DNA from: Faecalibacter rhinopitheci
GTDB lineage: Bacteria; Bacteroidota; Bacteroidia; Flavobacteriales; Weeksellaceae
DNA length: 64,000 nucleotides
NCBI RefSeq assembly: GCF_015234135.1
Contig: NZ_JADGIK010000001.1
Span: 1-64,000 of the forward strand
Direction of reading: 5' to 3'
The position numbers were made by a program, and so were the translations under genes. Shown one piece after another: positions 56,171 to 64,000 of the stretch (the first letter of the stretch is position 1; every line of letters begins with the position of its first letter). Below the pieces are notes generated by a model. The model saw only the letters and a list, made by a program, of their open reading frames with translations. It was not told the DNA's origin and did not search any database.

Positions 56171-57070
56171 ATGAGCACAATTCACAATTATTATATCACT
56201 TCTCAATTATTTCAATTAGTTGAGGAGCAGATAGCTTCTATTGAAGTGGACAAAAAATTAAAACCATTAGCTGAATTATTCGTTCGCCTTTTTGATGATT
56301 TAGACTACAATTTTTCAAATGAAATGGTTCCTGAAGCATTAGATCGTTTAATTATTTTTGTTGAAAAAGACAAAGTTATTTCTACCGTAGAATTTGTTGA
56401 TGTAGAATCTTTCTTTACAGATGAAAATGATTATTTGTTTGTACGTGTAAATGGAGAAATTTTACAAGTTGTAGAACCTGGAGAAGGGGAAGATGACGAT
56501 GACGACGATTTTGAGATTGAAGAAGGTCAAGAATTCGAAGAAAAAGAAGAAATTTCTTTAGACGATGACGAATCTTACATTGTAATAAATGGAGATGAAG
56601 TTATTGAAGAATATGAGTTGAATGAAGACGTTACTATTGATGATGCAGATTCTTATATTGTTATAGATGATATAGCTGCTGCAGAATTTAATAAAGGTTT
56701 AGACTTTGTACCTAATCCAATTATTTTGGATAATGCGCATGCAGAGTTAATTACTTTAGCGAGAACAACAGATTTAGATGAACTTATAGCGGAACAAATT
56801 TCTGAATTACCAGTTTTTAGAGAAGTTATTGATCAAATGAAAATCATTCGTAAAGAAGTTAAAGCTGATGCGAAGGATAAGAAAAAGAAAAAGAAGAAAA
56901 AATCTAAATCTAAAAAAGATAAAAAGTCTAAAGACATTAAAAAAGATTTAAATCTTAAGATTGCTAAAAAATTACATAAATATGTACTTGAGCATCAACT
57001 AGAAGATAAATTAGTTCTAGAGTTTTTAAATCTTCAAAAACAAATTGATTATATTTTAATTCAATATTAA
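56171..57070 (+). CDS. Protein with acidic core and polylysine tail, unknown
   Basis: A 299-residue cytoplasmic protein with very uneven charge. Residues 1-100 look folded (QLFQLVEEQIASIEVDKKL, then LFDDLDYNF). Residues about 104-170 are strongly acidic and contain GEGEDDDDDDFEIEEG plus an imperfect repeat (DDDESYIVING and DDADSYIVIDD). Residues about 230-262 are almost all Lys, Ser and Asp (KDKKKKKKKKSKSKKDKKSK), followed by a helical end. No family recognised. Such charge blocks occur in proteins that bind nucleic acid, histone-like partners or ribosomal components, but the role here is unknown. A terminator follows. Confidence 0.7.
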   Translation: MSTIHNYYITSQLFQLVEEQIASIEVDKKLKPLAELFVRLFDDLDYNFSNEMVPEALDRLIIFVEKDKVISTVEFVDVESFFTDENDYLFVRVNGEILQVVEPGEGEDDDDDDFEIEEGQEFEEKEEISLDDDESYIVINGDEVIEEYELNEDVTIDDADSYIVIDDIAAAEFNKGLDFVPNPIILDNAHAELITLARTTDLDELIAEQISELPVFREVIDQMKIIRKEVKADAKDKKKKKKKKSKSKKDKKSKDIKKDLNLKIAKKLHKYVLEHQLEDKLVLEFLNLQKQIDYILIQY

Positions 57071-57076
57071 TATTAT

Positions 57077-57105
57077 AAAAGCTCAGTTTATCTGGGCTTT
57101 TTTTT
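57077..57105 (+). terminator. Terminator of the acidic/polylysine gene
   Basis: AAAAGCTCAG / CTGGGCTTTT stem (one G-T pair) with TTTAT loop and T-run. Confidence 0.75.
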
Positions 57106-57160
57106 GCCTGAAACATCTTTGGAATATTCTTTGCGTAGTATATTGTAAATCAATTAAACT

Positions 57161-57400
57161 ATGAGTAATTTATTAAATTTATTAGGATCTAATTCTAAGA
57201 CAAAAGGAACTAAAATTGGACTTTTAGCTACTGCAGCTACGACAGGTATTACTGTTGCACGATTTTTAGGTAAAAGATCTATTTATGGAATTATTGGCGG
57301 TATTGGCGTTAGTCTTGCAGCTGATTATATTCAAAAGAAATACAATAAAAAAGTAGATGCAGATCTTAATGATCCTCAGCTACAAAATTTTAAAAAATAG
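57161..57400 (+). CDS. Small Gly/Ala-rich membrane protein
   Basis: A 79-residue protein starting MSNLLNLLGSNSKTKGTKIG. Residues about 20-57 are Gly/Ala/Ile-rich (LLATAATTGITVARFLG and SIYGIIGGIGVSLAADYI) and may form two short membrane helices; the tail is charged (QKKYNKKVDADLNDPQ). It shares the M-x-NLL start, a TTGI motif and an I-x-G-I-G segment with the protein at 54232, so the two may be distant relatives. No known family. It is monocistronic with its own terminator. Confidence 0.6.
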   Translation: MSNLLNLLGSNSKTKGTKIGLLATAATTGITVARFLGKRSIYGIIGGIGVSLAADYIQKKYNKKVDADLNDPQLQNFKK

Positions 57401-57404
57401 ACAT

Positions 57405-57433
57405 AAGGCAATCTATAAGGTTGCCTTTGTTAT
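57405..57433 (+). terminator. Terminator of the small Gly/Ala-rich gene
   Basis: AAGGCAATC / GGTTGCCTT stem (one G-T pair), then T-rich TTGTTATTT. Confidence 0.7.
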
Positions 57434-57574
57434 TTGAGATATTCTTATCTCTATCATTTTATTCCTTATACAATATTTTAAATCATTTCTAATTCTTAAA
57501 ATTAATTACTTTCATAGAATCACAGTTGTGAATTTGATTGTTATTTTAGAATTTTTTATTCAGTTCAAGATAAT

Positions 57575-57582
57575 TACTTTTG
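57575..57582 (+). promoter_or_regulatory. -7 promoter element of the HAD phosphatase gene
   Basis: TACTTTTG fits TAnnTTTG and lies 14 bases before the ATG at 57597. Only TTTT sequence is seen at the -33 position. Confidence 0.5.
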
Positions 57583-57596
57583 TACAAACAACACAA

Positions 57597-58253
57597 ATGA
57601 TAAAAACAGTAATTTTTGATATGGATGGTGTTATTGTAGACACAGAACCTGTACATCACTATGCATATCATGAACATTATAAAGAACTAGGCATTCCTGT
57701 AACTCCAGAGCTATTTTCTACGTTTACGGGTCAATCTACAAAGAATGTATATCAGATTCTTAAAGATAAGTTTAATTTAAATGATGAGGTTAATAACCTT
57801 GTACTTCGTAAAAGAGCTATTTTTAATGAGGCTTTTGATACTAAACCTGATTTAGAATTAATTCCTGGTGTAGAACAATTAATTATAGATTTGCATCATA
57901 ACGGTCTTGAGCTTGTTTTAGCTTCTTCTGCTTCAAAATCTACTATAGATCGGGTCTTTAATCGTTTTAACCTCAATCAATACTTTAAAGCGAAAGTTTC
58001 TGGGGAAGATTTTCCAAAATCAAAACCAGATCCTGCAATTTTTTTACATGCTGCTACTTTAGCCAATTCTACAAAAGAGGAATGTATAGTGATTGAAGAT
58101 TCTTCCAATGGTATTGAAGCTGCTGTAAGAGCTAATATTGCTGTTATGGGGTATATAAGTCAAAACACAAAGCGACAAGATCTTTCCAAAGCAAATTGGA
58201 TTTGTGAAGATTTCTTTGCGATAGATGCGAATTTTATTCAGCAATTATCATAA
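57597..58253 (+). CDS. HAD-superfamily phosphatase/phosphoglucomutase-like
   Basis: A 218-residue cytoplasmic HAD hydrolase. Motif I is FDMDGVIVDTEP (nucleophile Asp8, Asp10), motif II is LVLASSASKSTID, motif III Lys lies in KSKPDPAIFLHA, and motif IV is CIVIEDSSNGIEAA. The order matches the beta-phosphoglucomutase-like subgroup; which phosphorylated sugar it uses is unknown. ATG 57597 was chosen over the open frame to 57528 because the latter would include the promoter element and an unrelated hydrophobic leader. A terminator follows at 58257. Confidence 0.9.
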   Translation: MIKTVIFDMDGVIVDTEPVHHYAYHEHYKELGIPVTPELFSTFTGQSTKNVYQILKDKFNLNDEVNNLVLRKRAIFNEAFDTKPDLELIPGVEQLIIDLHHNGLELVLASSASKSTIDRVFNRFNLNQYFKAKVSGEDFPKSKPDPAIFLHAATLANSTKEECIVIEDSSNGIEAAVRANIAVMGYISQNTKRQDLSKANWICEDFFAIDANFIQQLS

Positions 58254-58256
58254 AAC

Positions 58257-58283
58257 AAAAGGAGCTTAATTAAGCTCCTTTTT
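58257..58283. terminator. Terminator between HAD and DUF4919-like genes
   Basis: AAAAGGAGCTTAATTAAGCTCCTTTT palindrome, symmetrical, with T-run on each strand. Confidence 0.9.
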
Positions 58284-58286
58284 CTA

Positions 58287-58922
58287 TTAAAAAATATTAT
58301 TTCTTAAAATTTTAAAGTGAATTTTTTCACCATTTTTTTCAAATGTATCTATGATATAATCTTTACTCATTTTAGAAGTTCGATTTAATGAATTTGAATC
58401 TAATCCTAAAATTTGTAAAATAATATATTCATCTACAACACAGTTTAATTCAACTAAATTGTCTAAATCTGTTAAACTTTTATTTTCTTTTATAGCTTCA
58501 AAAACAAGTTTAAATTTTTTCGAGTAATTATTTGCTTTTTTAGTTCCATCTTTTGTTTCTCCATACGCAAGAGAAAGTAAAAACAGTATAGTTAAATTAG
58601 CTGGCATTTCTTCTAATTTAGCTTCAGCTTCTTGTATGAATTTTTTGAAATTTAGCTCTTTAAATTTAGCATATATTCCTGTAGTACTTATATCATATTT
58701 AAAACTTCCTAACGTGTTTATCGGCTGATAATATAACACTTGTAACTGATGTTGTGATAAATCTTGTGGTTTTTTCTCAAACTTTTCTTTTAAGTTTTCA
58801 AAATAAAATTCTGTATTTGTTGAATCTTTTGTTAAACTATCAATTCGCTCTAAATCTATATTGAATTGAGCATTAGCATACAATGAAAAAAATAAGGATA
58901 CAGAGAATAAAAGTATACGCAT
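58287..58922 (-). CDS. Exported DUF4919-like protein
   Basis: A 211-residue protein with a signal peptide (YANA-QF, about 18 residues). Features such as LQVLYYQPINTLGSFKYD (61-78), FIQEAEAKLEEMPANLTILFLLSLAYGETKD and the C-terminal NGEKIHFKILRN match my memory of DUF4919, a family of about 200 residues in Bacteroidota with helical TPR-like content. Function unknown, expected in the periplasm. The gene has its own terminator shared with the HAD gene and is separated from the FAH gene by another terminator at 58954. Confidence 0.65.
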   Translation of the reverse strand: MRILLFSVSLFFSLYANAQFNIDLERIDSLTKDSTNTEFYFENLKEKFEKKPQDLSQHQLQVLYYQPINTLGSFKYDISTTGIYAKFKELNFKKFIQEAEAKLEEMPANLTILFLLSLAYGETKDGTKKANNYSKKFKLVFEAIKENKSLTDLDNLVELNCVVDEYIILQILGLDSNSLNRTSKMSKDYIIDTFEKNGEKIHFKILRNNIF

Positions 58923-58953
58923 ATAAGGATGAAAAATATTCTTTTAAAGATAT

Positions 58954-58982
58954 AAAAAAAGCGTTACAATTCGTAACGCTTA
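58954..58982 (-). terminator. Terminator of the pssA-exonuclease-FAH operon
   Basis: AAGCGTTAC / GTAACGCTT stem with AATTC-type loop and a T-run on the minus strand. Confidence 0.85.
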
Positions 58983-58986
58983 AGCT

Positions 58987-59595
58987 TTATAATACTTTTA
59001 CTTCAAAAACTTTATCTTCATTGATGTAGCCTTCTAACGTATCTTTAGAGTTAATTTTGCTTACACCTGCCGGAGTTCCTGTATAAATTAAATCACCTTT
59101 TTTTAAAGTGAAATATTTAGAACATTCCGCAATTAAGGTATTGATATCAAAAATCATTTCCTTCGTATTTGCAGTTTGTACGTTTTCTCCATTTTGGTTC
59201 ATGCTGAAATTAAGATTAGTTAAATCAAAATTTTCTTTCGGAAAAAAATCTGAAACGAAAGCTGAACCATCAAAAGCTTTGGCTATTTCCCAAGGAAAGC
59301 TTTTTGCTTTTAATTCTGTTTGTACGTCACGGGCTGTAAAGTCAATTCCCAATCCAATTTCAGAAAAATATCGATCTGCAAATTGTGGTTGTATCATTTT
59401 GCCCACGCGATCAATTTTAATCACTAATTCAGTTTCGAAATGAACTTCTTTTGTGAATGATGGAATTACAAATGGGAAATTTTTTCTTAAAATTGCTGAA
59501 TCCGGTTTCATGAAAAACATTGGCGAATCAGGTACATCGTTGTTCAATTCCTTTGCATGTTCTACATAATTACGACCAACACATATAATCTTCAT
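58987..59595 (-). CDS. Fumarylacetoacetate hydrolase family protein
   Basis: A 202-residue enzyme of the FAH/YcgM/FAHD1 group, metal-dependent hydrolases or decarboxylases acting on acylpyruvates or oxaloacetate. The sequence begins IICVGRNYVEHAKELNN; metal ligands are Glu54 and Glu56 in VHFETELVIKI and Asp85 in GLGIDFTARD. KAKSFPWEIAKAFDGSAF and IYTGTPAGVSKI complete the signature. At 202 residues it is a short member resembling FAHD1. It starts 4 bases after the stop of the exonuclease gene and is the last gene of the operon. Confidence 0.88.
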   Translation of the reverse strand: MKIICVGRNYVEHAKELNNDVPDSPMFFMKPDSAILRKNFPFVIPSFTKEVHFETELVIKIDRVGKMIQPQFADRYFSEIGLGIDFTARDVQTELKAKSFPWEIAKAFDGSAFVSDFFPKENFDLTNLNFSMNQNGENVQTANTKEMIFDINTLIAECSKYFTLKKGDLIYTGTPAGVSKINSKDTLEGYINEDKVFEVKVL

Positions 59596-59599
59596 ATTG

Positions 59600-60358
59600 T
59601 TAAAATGATGTTTTTAATTTAATTCGAGTAAATACCTTTTTAGTGTATAATGGGAAATCTGCATTCTGAATCCAAGCGTAATATCCGGGATCTTTTGCAA
59701 AAACTTCAGCAACTTTCTGACCTTTATATTTACCAAAACTGATAACTTCAGCTCCATCTGCATCTATATGAATAAAACCAGCTAAATCTGCCGTTTTACG
59801 TTGATTAGAAAAATCACTCAAAAATTGATTATCATTTTCTAATTCTTCATATTTTTCCACTTGCGCTTTAAAAACTTCATAAGTTGCTAAAGTATCAGCT
59901 TCCGCAGAATGCGCATCTATTAATTCCTCACCACAATAAAATTTATATGCAGCAGAAAGGTTACGAGGTTCCATCTTGTGGTAAATAACTTGTACATCAA
60001 TCGGACGGTGTTTTGTTAAATCAAAATCAAAGTCATTACGGATTAATTCTTCTGCTAATAGTGGAATATCAAAACGATTTGAGTTAAATCCTGCTAAATC
60101 AGAATCTTTAATCATTTCCATGATTTGTGGTGCAATTTCCTTAAACGATGGCGCATCTTTCACATCCTCATCGCTAATTCCATGGATTGCTGTAGTTTCT
60201 GCCGGAATTGGAATACCAGGATTTACTTTCCAAGTTTTAATTTCTTTTTCACCATTTTTCAATGCTTTTACAATCGATATTTCTACAATACGATCTTTAG
60301 CTATGTTTGTTCCTGTTGTTTCTAAATCAAAGAAACATATATTTTTAGTTAAGTTCAT
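59600..60358 (-). CDS. DnaQ-like 3'-5' exonuclease with C-terminal DUF3820-like tail
   Basis: A 252-residue DEDDh-type exonuclease. ExoI is FFDLETTGTN with Asp11 and Glu13, followed by AIHGISDEDV, the ExoII region LAGFNSNRFDIPLL, and HSAEADTLATYEVF, which supplies the final His and Asp. The C-terminal 45 residues (ISFGKYKGQKVAEVFAKDPG) look like a DUF3820-type module. It may be a proofreading subunit or a repair exonuclease. Its start overlaps the end of pssA by 14 bases and FAH follows 4 bases later, so the three genes are one operon. Confidence 0.88.
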   Translation of the reverse strand: MNLTKNICFFDLETTGTNIAKDRIVEISIVKALKNGEKEIKTWKVNPGIPIPAETTAIHGISDEDVKDAPSFKEIAPQIMEMIKDSDLAGFNSNRFDIPLLAEELIRNDFDFDLTKHRPIDVQVIYHKMEPRNLSAAYKFYCGEELIDAHSAEADTLATYEVFKAQVEKYEELENDNQFLSDFSNQRKTADLAGFIHIDADGAEVISFGKYKGQKVAEVFAKDPGYYAWIQNADFPLYTKKVFTRIKLKTSF

Positions 60359-61094
60359 TTGTGATTTTTTTTCTGAAGATAATTGATATAATTACGTAAA
60401 GTAATATAATAAAAGGAATTGCTGAAATTTGAAATAATCCCAATAAAACGATTGTTATTAAAACAAAAATATACTTATAATTATTTTCTTTCCATCCTAA
60501 TCCTTTGAATTTAAATGCAAATAGAGGTAAATCTATTATTAATAATATACTAAATAGAATAGAAATGGCAATAAGAATATACATATCTACGGACGAATCT
60601 ATAATCTTACCATTTGTATAATAAATAGAAAATAGAGAGAAAATAAATAGCGTATTTGAGGGAGTAGCTAAACCTTTAAAATAGGTAGACTGATCTTCAT
60701 CTAAATTAAATTTTGCTAAACGTAAAGCAGAAAATGCGGGTACTAATAAAGCAAATAAAGAAACAGCTGAAATTTTTAAGGTTTCAGTTTCAAATAAAAA
60801 TTCTGACGCCAAATTGTTTAACATAGCAAAAAGCATTAATCCTGGTACCATACCAAATGAAATACAATCTGCTAAAGAATCTAATTCTTTTCCAATAGGA
60901 CTTCCAATATTCATTAATCGAGCCACCATACCATCCAGAAAATCAGCTACAAGAGAAATTATCATCAATACCATTACAATTGTTACAGTTAGCGAAGTCA
61001 CATTTCCATTGCTAGAAGCAATAAATACACATGATAATACACCACAGCATAAATTCAATAAGGTCAAATAATTAGGGATTGTAAATAATTTCAT
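60345..61094 (-). CDS. pssA: CDP-diacylglycerol--serine O-phosphatidyltransferase
   Basis: A 249-residue inner-membrane enzyme making phosphatidylserine, the precursor of phosphatidylethanolamine. The CDP-alcohol phosphotransferase motif is complete: Asp54-Gly55, Ala58-Arg59, Gly68, Asp72 and Asp76 in the segment DFLDGMVARLMNIGSPIG and onward. About seven hydrophobic helices surround it; the N-terminus is LFTIPNYLTLLNLCCGVLS. Its final 14 bases overlap the exonuclease gene. The first gene of a three-gene operon. Confidence 0.93.
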   Translation of the reverse strand: MKLFTIPNYLTLLNLCCGVLSCVFIASSNGNVTSLTVTIVMVLMIISLVADFLDGMVARLMNIGSPIGKELDSLADCISFGMVPGLMLFAMLNNLASEFLFETETLKISAVSLFALLVPAFSALRLAKFNLDEDQSTYFKGLATPSNTLFIFSLFSIYYTNGKIIDSSVDMYILIAISILFSILLIIDLPLFAFKFKGLGWKENNYKYIFVLITIVLLGLFQISAIPFIILLYVIISIIFRKKITNELN

Positions 61095-61197
61095 ACTTTA
61101 ATTTTTCTGGGCAAAAATACAAACTTAAACCTAGTCGTCAGATAGAAAATGCAATAATTCACTTAATTTTGAGTTTTAAAAATATAATAAAAACCTT

Positions 61198-62298
61198 TTG
61201 AAAAAATATATTTTCCTTTTAAGCGTATTTACTTGTATTGCTGCCCAAGCTCAGACAGCACGAAAATACTCCAATGAATTTTTGAATATAGGTGTAGACG
61301 CACGTTCTTTCGCCATGGGAAATGCGGTAGTTGCAAATATTGGTAATGCTAATGCAAGTTACTGGAATCCTGCGGGGCTTACAGAAGTTTATTGGGGTGT
61401 AGATGCTTCTGCAATGCATGCCGAATATTTTCAGTCTATTGCCAAATTTGATTATGCGGCAGTTGCAATTCCTCTGCGTGAAAATAATTCTACAGTTGCC
61501 TTTTCATTAATGAGATTTGGTGTTGATGATATTCTTAATACTACAGAATTAATTGACAATCAAGGTAATATTAATTATGATAAAATTTCAAAGTTTTCTT
61601 CCGCAGATTATGCTTTAACCATGTCATATGCAGGAAATTTTTTCGGGAATAAAGATTTACAAGTTGGAGCAAACGCTAAAGTTGTTTATAGACATATTGG
61701 TAAATTTGCTACGGGAATTGGTTTTGGGCTAGATCTTGGTTTACAATACCGTACAGACCAAGGTTGGTATTTTGGAGCTATGGCAAGGGATATTACGACA
61801 ACATTCAATTCTTGGAAAATAAATTATAATGAGCTTAAACCAATTATAGTAAATGCTCCGAACGAAGATGGCGAGACTATATTGAATGATTTACCGGCTG
61901 AAGGTACAGAGCTTACTTTACCAAAGTTACAGTTAGGTATTGGGAAAAAAATAAACTTTAATGATCGTTGGAGTTTACTTGGAGAAGTAGATTTAGGAAT
62001 GGAATTTCAACAAACAAATGCTTTGATTTCGGGAGGAAATTTCTCAATAAATCCAATGGTAGGAGTAGAGTTAGGCTACGATGATATGGTTTTTATTCGT
62101 GGAGGATTAAATAATATGCAACAAATTGAGCAATTCAATGGCGATAATAAAACAAGTGTTCAACCAAATATTGGGGTGGGATTTAAATATGGTGGAATAT
62201 CAATAGATTATGCTTTAACTAACTTTGGTGATCAAGGATTGGGATTGTATTCGAATATTTTTTCAGTAAGGCTAGATTTCGGTCATCTAAATAAATAA
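61198..62298 (+). CDS. PorV/PorQ family outer-membrane protein
   Basis: A 366-residue outer-membrane beta-barrel protein of the PorV/PorQ family. The start is TTG 61198, giving a signal peptide MKKYIFLLSVFTCIAAQAQ. The family hallmark follows: FLNIGVDARSFAMGNAVVAN (residues about 29-48), then ANASYWNPAGL. The barrel strands end with FSVRLDFGHL. PorQ and PorV both assist T9SS cargo handling, but this protein is not clearly either one; PorV is separately encoded at 46891. It stands alone, divergent from the pssA operon, with a terminator after it. It could be a paralogue with its own cargo. Confidence 0.82.
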   Translation: MKKYIFLLSVFTCIAAQAQTARKYSNEFLNIGVDARSFAMGNAVVANIGNANASYWNPAGLTEVYWGVDASAMHAEYFQSIAKFDYAAVAIPLRENNSTVAFSLMRFGVDDILNTTELIDNQGNINYDKISKFSSADYALTMSYAGNFFGNKDLQVGANAKVVYRHIGKFATGIGFGLDLGLQYRTDQGWYFGAMARDITTTFNSWKINYNELKPIIVNAPNEDGETILNDLPAEGTELTLPKLQLGIGKKINFNDRWSLLGEVDLGMEFQQTNALISGGNFSINPMVGVELGYDDMVFIRGGLNNMQQIEQFNGDNKTSVQPNIGVGFKYGGISIDYALTNFGDQGLGLYSNIFSVRLDFGHLNK

Positions 62299-62303
62299 TT
62301 TAA

Positions 62304-62335
62304 AAAAGCTATCTTCAACGAGTTAGCTTTTATTT
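62304..62335 (+). terminator. Terminator of the PorV/PorQ-like gene
   Basis: AAAAGCTA / TTAGCTTTT stem with a wide TCTTCAACGAG loop, followed by ATTT. Confidence 0.65.
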
Positions 62336-62445
62336 AAATATTATACTATATATTAATAATATAGTCTATCGGAATAATATAGAATGAGATTAATTTTAAA
62401 GATGTTTAAAAAGAAAAGGGGACAATGCCTAATGAAAATTTCTTC

Positions 62446-62480
62446 AAAAAAAACGAGTAGAAGTTAATCTACTCGTTTTT
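62446..62480 (-). terminator. Terminator of the frameshifted membrane gene
   Basis: AAAACGAGTAGA / TCTACTCGTTTT-type stem with AGTTAA loop; the A-run at 62446 gives the T-run on the minus strand. Confidence 0.85.
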
Positions 62481-62484
62481 GAAA

Positions 62485-63308
62485 TTATAATTTTGAAATT
62501 TTATAAATATGTATGTACGAATATCCGTGATATTTATCAAACCATTGAAATGGTTTTGTTTTTAGAATCTTTTTTTCATAATCGATTGGAGATATAGATA
62601 TTCGAATACTATCACCTTTTTTAATCTGTTTAAGTCTAATCGAATCTGTATGAGTTTCAATTGAAAAAGGATTATGATTGAAGAGTTTAATTCTTGCTGT
62701 AGTATTTCTGCCTAAAAATTCTATATCTTTTACTTTACCTTCAAAATCAACATATCCATATTTTGTAATAGCTTCTTGATGTAAACTTGACTTAATATTT
62801 ACAATCTTCATATTAATTGAGAGAAATACTAAAAATGGAAATACCAAGATAGAATTTTTCAAATAATACGTCCATGATTTCTGATAATATGAATTATGCT
62901 GAATATTATTCTTGATTGTATTAATCAGATTCGTTTGGCTTGTATCTTCTGAATTAATTTTTAAAAATGATGTTCCAATGTATAAATTTAAGTATTCATT
63001 ATCCTTTTCATAATACTCATCATAACAAACTTTATCAATAGATGTTTTTTCCAATTAGTTTGAAAATAATTTTTTGATAAGATATAATCGTCTTGTAATT
63101 CAAAAAGATGAGTTTTATTTAAACGATAATACATTATGATTGTTAGTGGAATAATTAACAGAATACTGTAAAATATATCCAAATTATAATCTAAATAAAG
63201 CATTAATAGAATAATGACCAAAACAACCAAAATAGAAATTAGAGTTACATAATTAATACTTTTATGTAATTGTTCACTATCTGAATTATAGTTTTTAAAA
63301 ATCAACAT
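62485..63308 (-). pseudogene. Frameshifted membrane protein gene
   Basis: Two overlapping minus-strand frames read as one protein. The first (from ATG 63308) has two membrane helices (about 20-42 and 46-63) and runs to NYFQTNWKK, then becomes nonsense. The second continues with TSIDKVCYDEYYEKDNEYLN, a third helix (NSILVFPFLVFLSINMKI) and an OB-like beta-rich end (GYVDFEGKVKDIEFLGRNTTARI, KKGDSIRISISPI). Adding one A to the run of six A (63045-63050) restores a single frame of about 274 codons. Either the gene is damaged, or the frame is restored by slippage, or the base is a sequencing error. It follows the sulfurtransferase gene by 8 bases, in the same operon. Confidence 0.75.
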
Positions 63309-63316
63309 CTTTAATT

Positions 63317-64000
63317 TTATTCAATTGGTAATTCTTCATCTTTTCCCCATTCAGCCCAAGAGCCATCATAAACTTTTGAGATTTGTCTTGGATGAATTTG
63401 ATGATTGGCTAAAGCTAAAATAGAAGCCGTAATTCCTGATCCACAAGTAAAAATTAATTCTTCTTTCTCGGAATTTTCACCTAATATATTTTTTAATTCT
63501 TCGTCAGATCTATAATGTGAATTTTTTAAAACTTCCTCAAATGGAACATTAAGTGCATTGGGTATATGTCCTTTACGCAAACCTGCTCGTGGTTCATCTA
63601 CTAAACCGTAAAATCTTTCGTTAGATCTTGCATCTATCACTTTGATATCCTTATTTTCTAAAGAATCCAATACATCATTTACATTGGCTAACCAATTTTC
63701 ATTTAAATTTGCTACAAAATTTCCTAAATATTCTGCTGGAGCATAGAAAGATTTAGTTGCCTTATTTTCTTCTTTCCAAGCATTTAAGCCACCATTTAAA
63801 ACATAAACATCATTAAACCCCATTGTTTTAAACATCCACCAAGCACGTGGACTTGAATAAACTCCCCAACGATCATAACATACTAATATACTTTCATTAT
63901 TTATTCCCAATAATTGTGCTTCTCGCGTAAAAAATTGCGGTGAAACCAATGTATGTGGAAATGCAGATTTATGATCTGAAAAACGATTTTCTAAATCAAA
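63317..64000 (-). CDS. Thiosulfate/3-mercaptopyruvate sulfurtransferase (rhodanese), 5' end missing
   Basis: A tandem rhodanese-domain enzyme that transfers sulfur from thiosulfate or mercaptopyruvate to cyanide or thiols. The frame continues past the window edge: the last 17 codons (FDLENRFSDHKSAFPHT) belong to the N-terminal rhodanese domain, so the start codon lies outside; the TTG at 63949 is internal. The first domain has ILVCYDRWGVYSSPRAWW and MGFNDVYVLNGGL. The second contains IKVIDARSNERFYG, the catalytic Cys in LIFTCGSGITASIL, and VYDGSWAEWG at the C-terminus. It is upstream of the frameshifted membrane gene by 8 bases. Confidence 0.9.
   Translation of the reverse strand, partial: FDLENRFSDHKSAFPHTLVSPQFFTREAQLLGINNESILVCYDRWGVYSSPRAWWMFKTMGFNDVYVLNGGLNAWKEENKATKSFYAPAEYLGNFVANLNENWLANVNDVLDSLENKDIKVIDARSNERFYGLVDEPRAGLRKGHIPNALNVPFEEVLKNSHYRSDEELKNILGENSEKEELIFTCGSGITASILALANHQIHPRQISKVYDGSWAEWGKDEELPIE

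Noticed and set aside
55994-56206. 70-codon frame on the minus strand
   Set aside because: Asn/Ile-rich with no motif and it overlaps the start of the plus-strand gene at 56171; chance frame.
61198-62298. Naming the gene porQ
   Set aside because: The PorV/PorQ family hallmark is clear, but I cannot separate PorQ from other paralogues by eye, so no symbol is given.

Overview
The window is AT-rich DNA from a member of the Bacteroidota, most likely class Flavobacteriia; the genus cannot be fixed from sequence alone, although the gene content would fit a Weeksellaceae-type genome. Three things point there. It has core genes of gliding motility and type IX secretion (GldJ, PorU, PorV, a PorV/PorQ relative and an endonuclease with a type IX sorting tail). 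Several genes are preceded by the Bacteroidota housekeeping promoter (-33 TTTG, -7 TAnnTTTG) instead of a Shine-Dalgarno sequence. Families typical of the phylum occur (DUF1573, DUF3810, DUF922-like, DUF4919-like, CtlX).

Layout. 1-3300 is a small accessory patch: a decayed TPM-domain gene, a YjaB-like acetyltransferase, two small orphan genes, duplicated terminators and the wreck of an IS3-family element. 3340-10600 carries a DUF1573 protein, valS, a LysE-type exporter, a TerB-like protein, an aldehyde dehydrogenase and an Rrf2 regulator. 10600-21300 holds two endonuclease I paralogues, the tilS-dsbD pair, a bile-acid/sodium symporter-like gene overlapping a DUF3810 metalloprotease-like gene, and a WG-repeat protein. 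21300-30700 is mostly information processing and redox: acetyltransferase, LEA-like lipoprotein, prmC and uvrA (divergent), TlpA-like and thioredoxin-like proteins, a PAS-LuxR regulator and recG.

30860-39000 contains a 53-codon small gene with its own terminator, an exported catalase followed by an exported ankyrin protein, a Rel/SpoT homologue, and an amidohydrolase next to two guanidine-group hydrolases (DDAH-like and CtlX), which suggests catabolism of arginine- or citrulline-type compounds. 39000-48100 is the murF and gldJ / porU-porV block. 48100-54200 holds pirin, OsmC, a fatty-acid desaturase, small membrane proteins and ligA. 54200-57400 is a set of lineage-specific unknowns, including a protein with an acidic centre and a polylysine tail. 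57500-64000 ends with a HAD phosphatase, the pssA-exonuclease-FAH operon, the PorV/PorQ-like gene, a frameshifted membrane-protein gene and a rhodanese sulfurtransferase cut by the window edge.

No rRNA, tRNA, CRISPR array, intact transposon or phage was seen. Most of the window is ordinary chromosomal core. The best candidates for new biology are the small gene at 30865, the guanidino-hydrolase cluster, the 54-57 kb unknowns and the cassette-like accessory patch at the left end.
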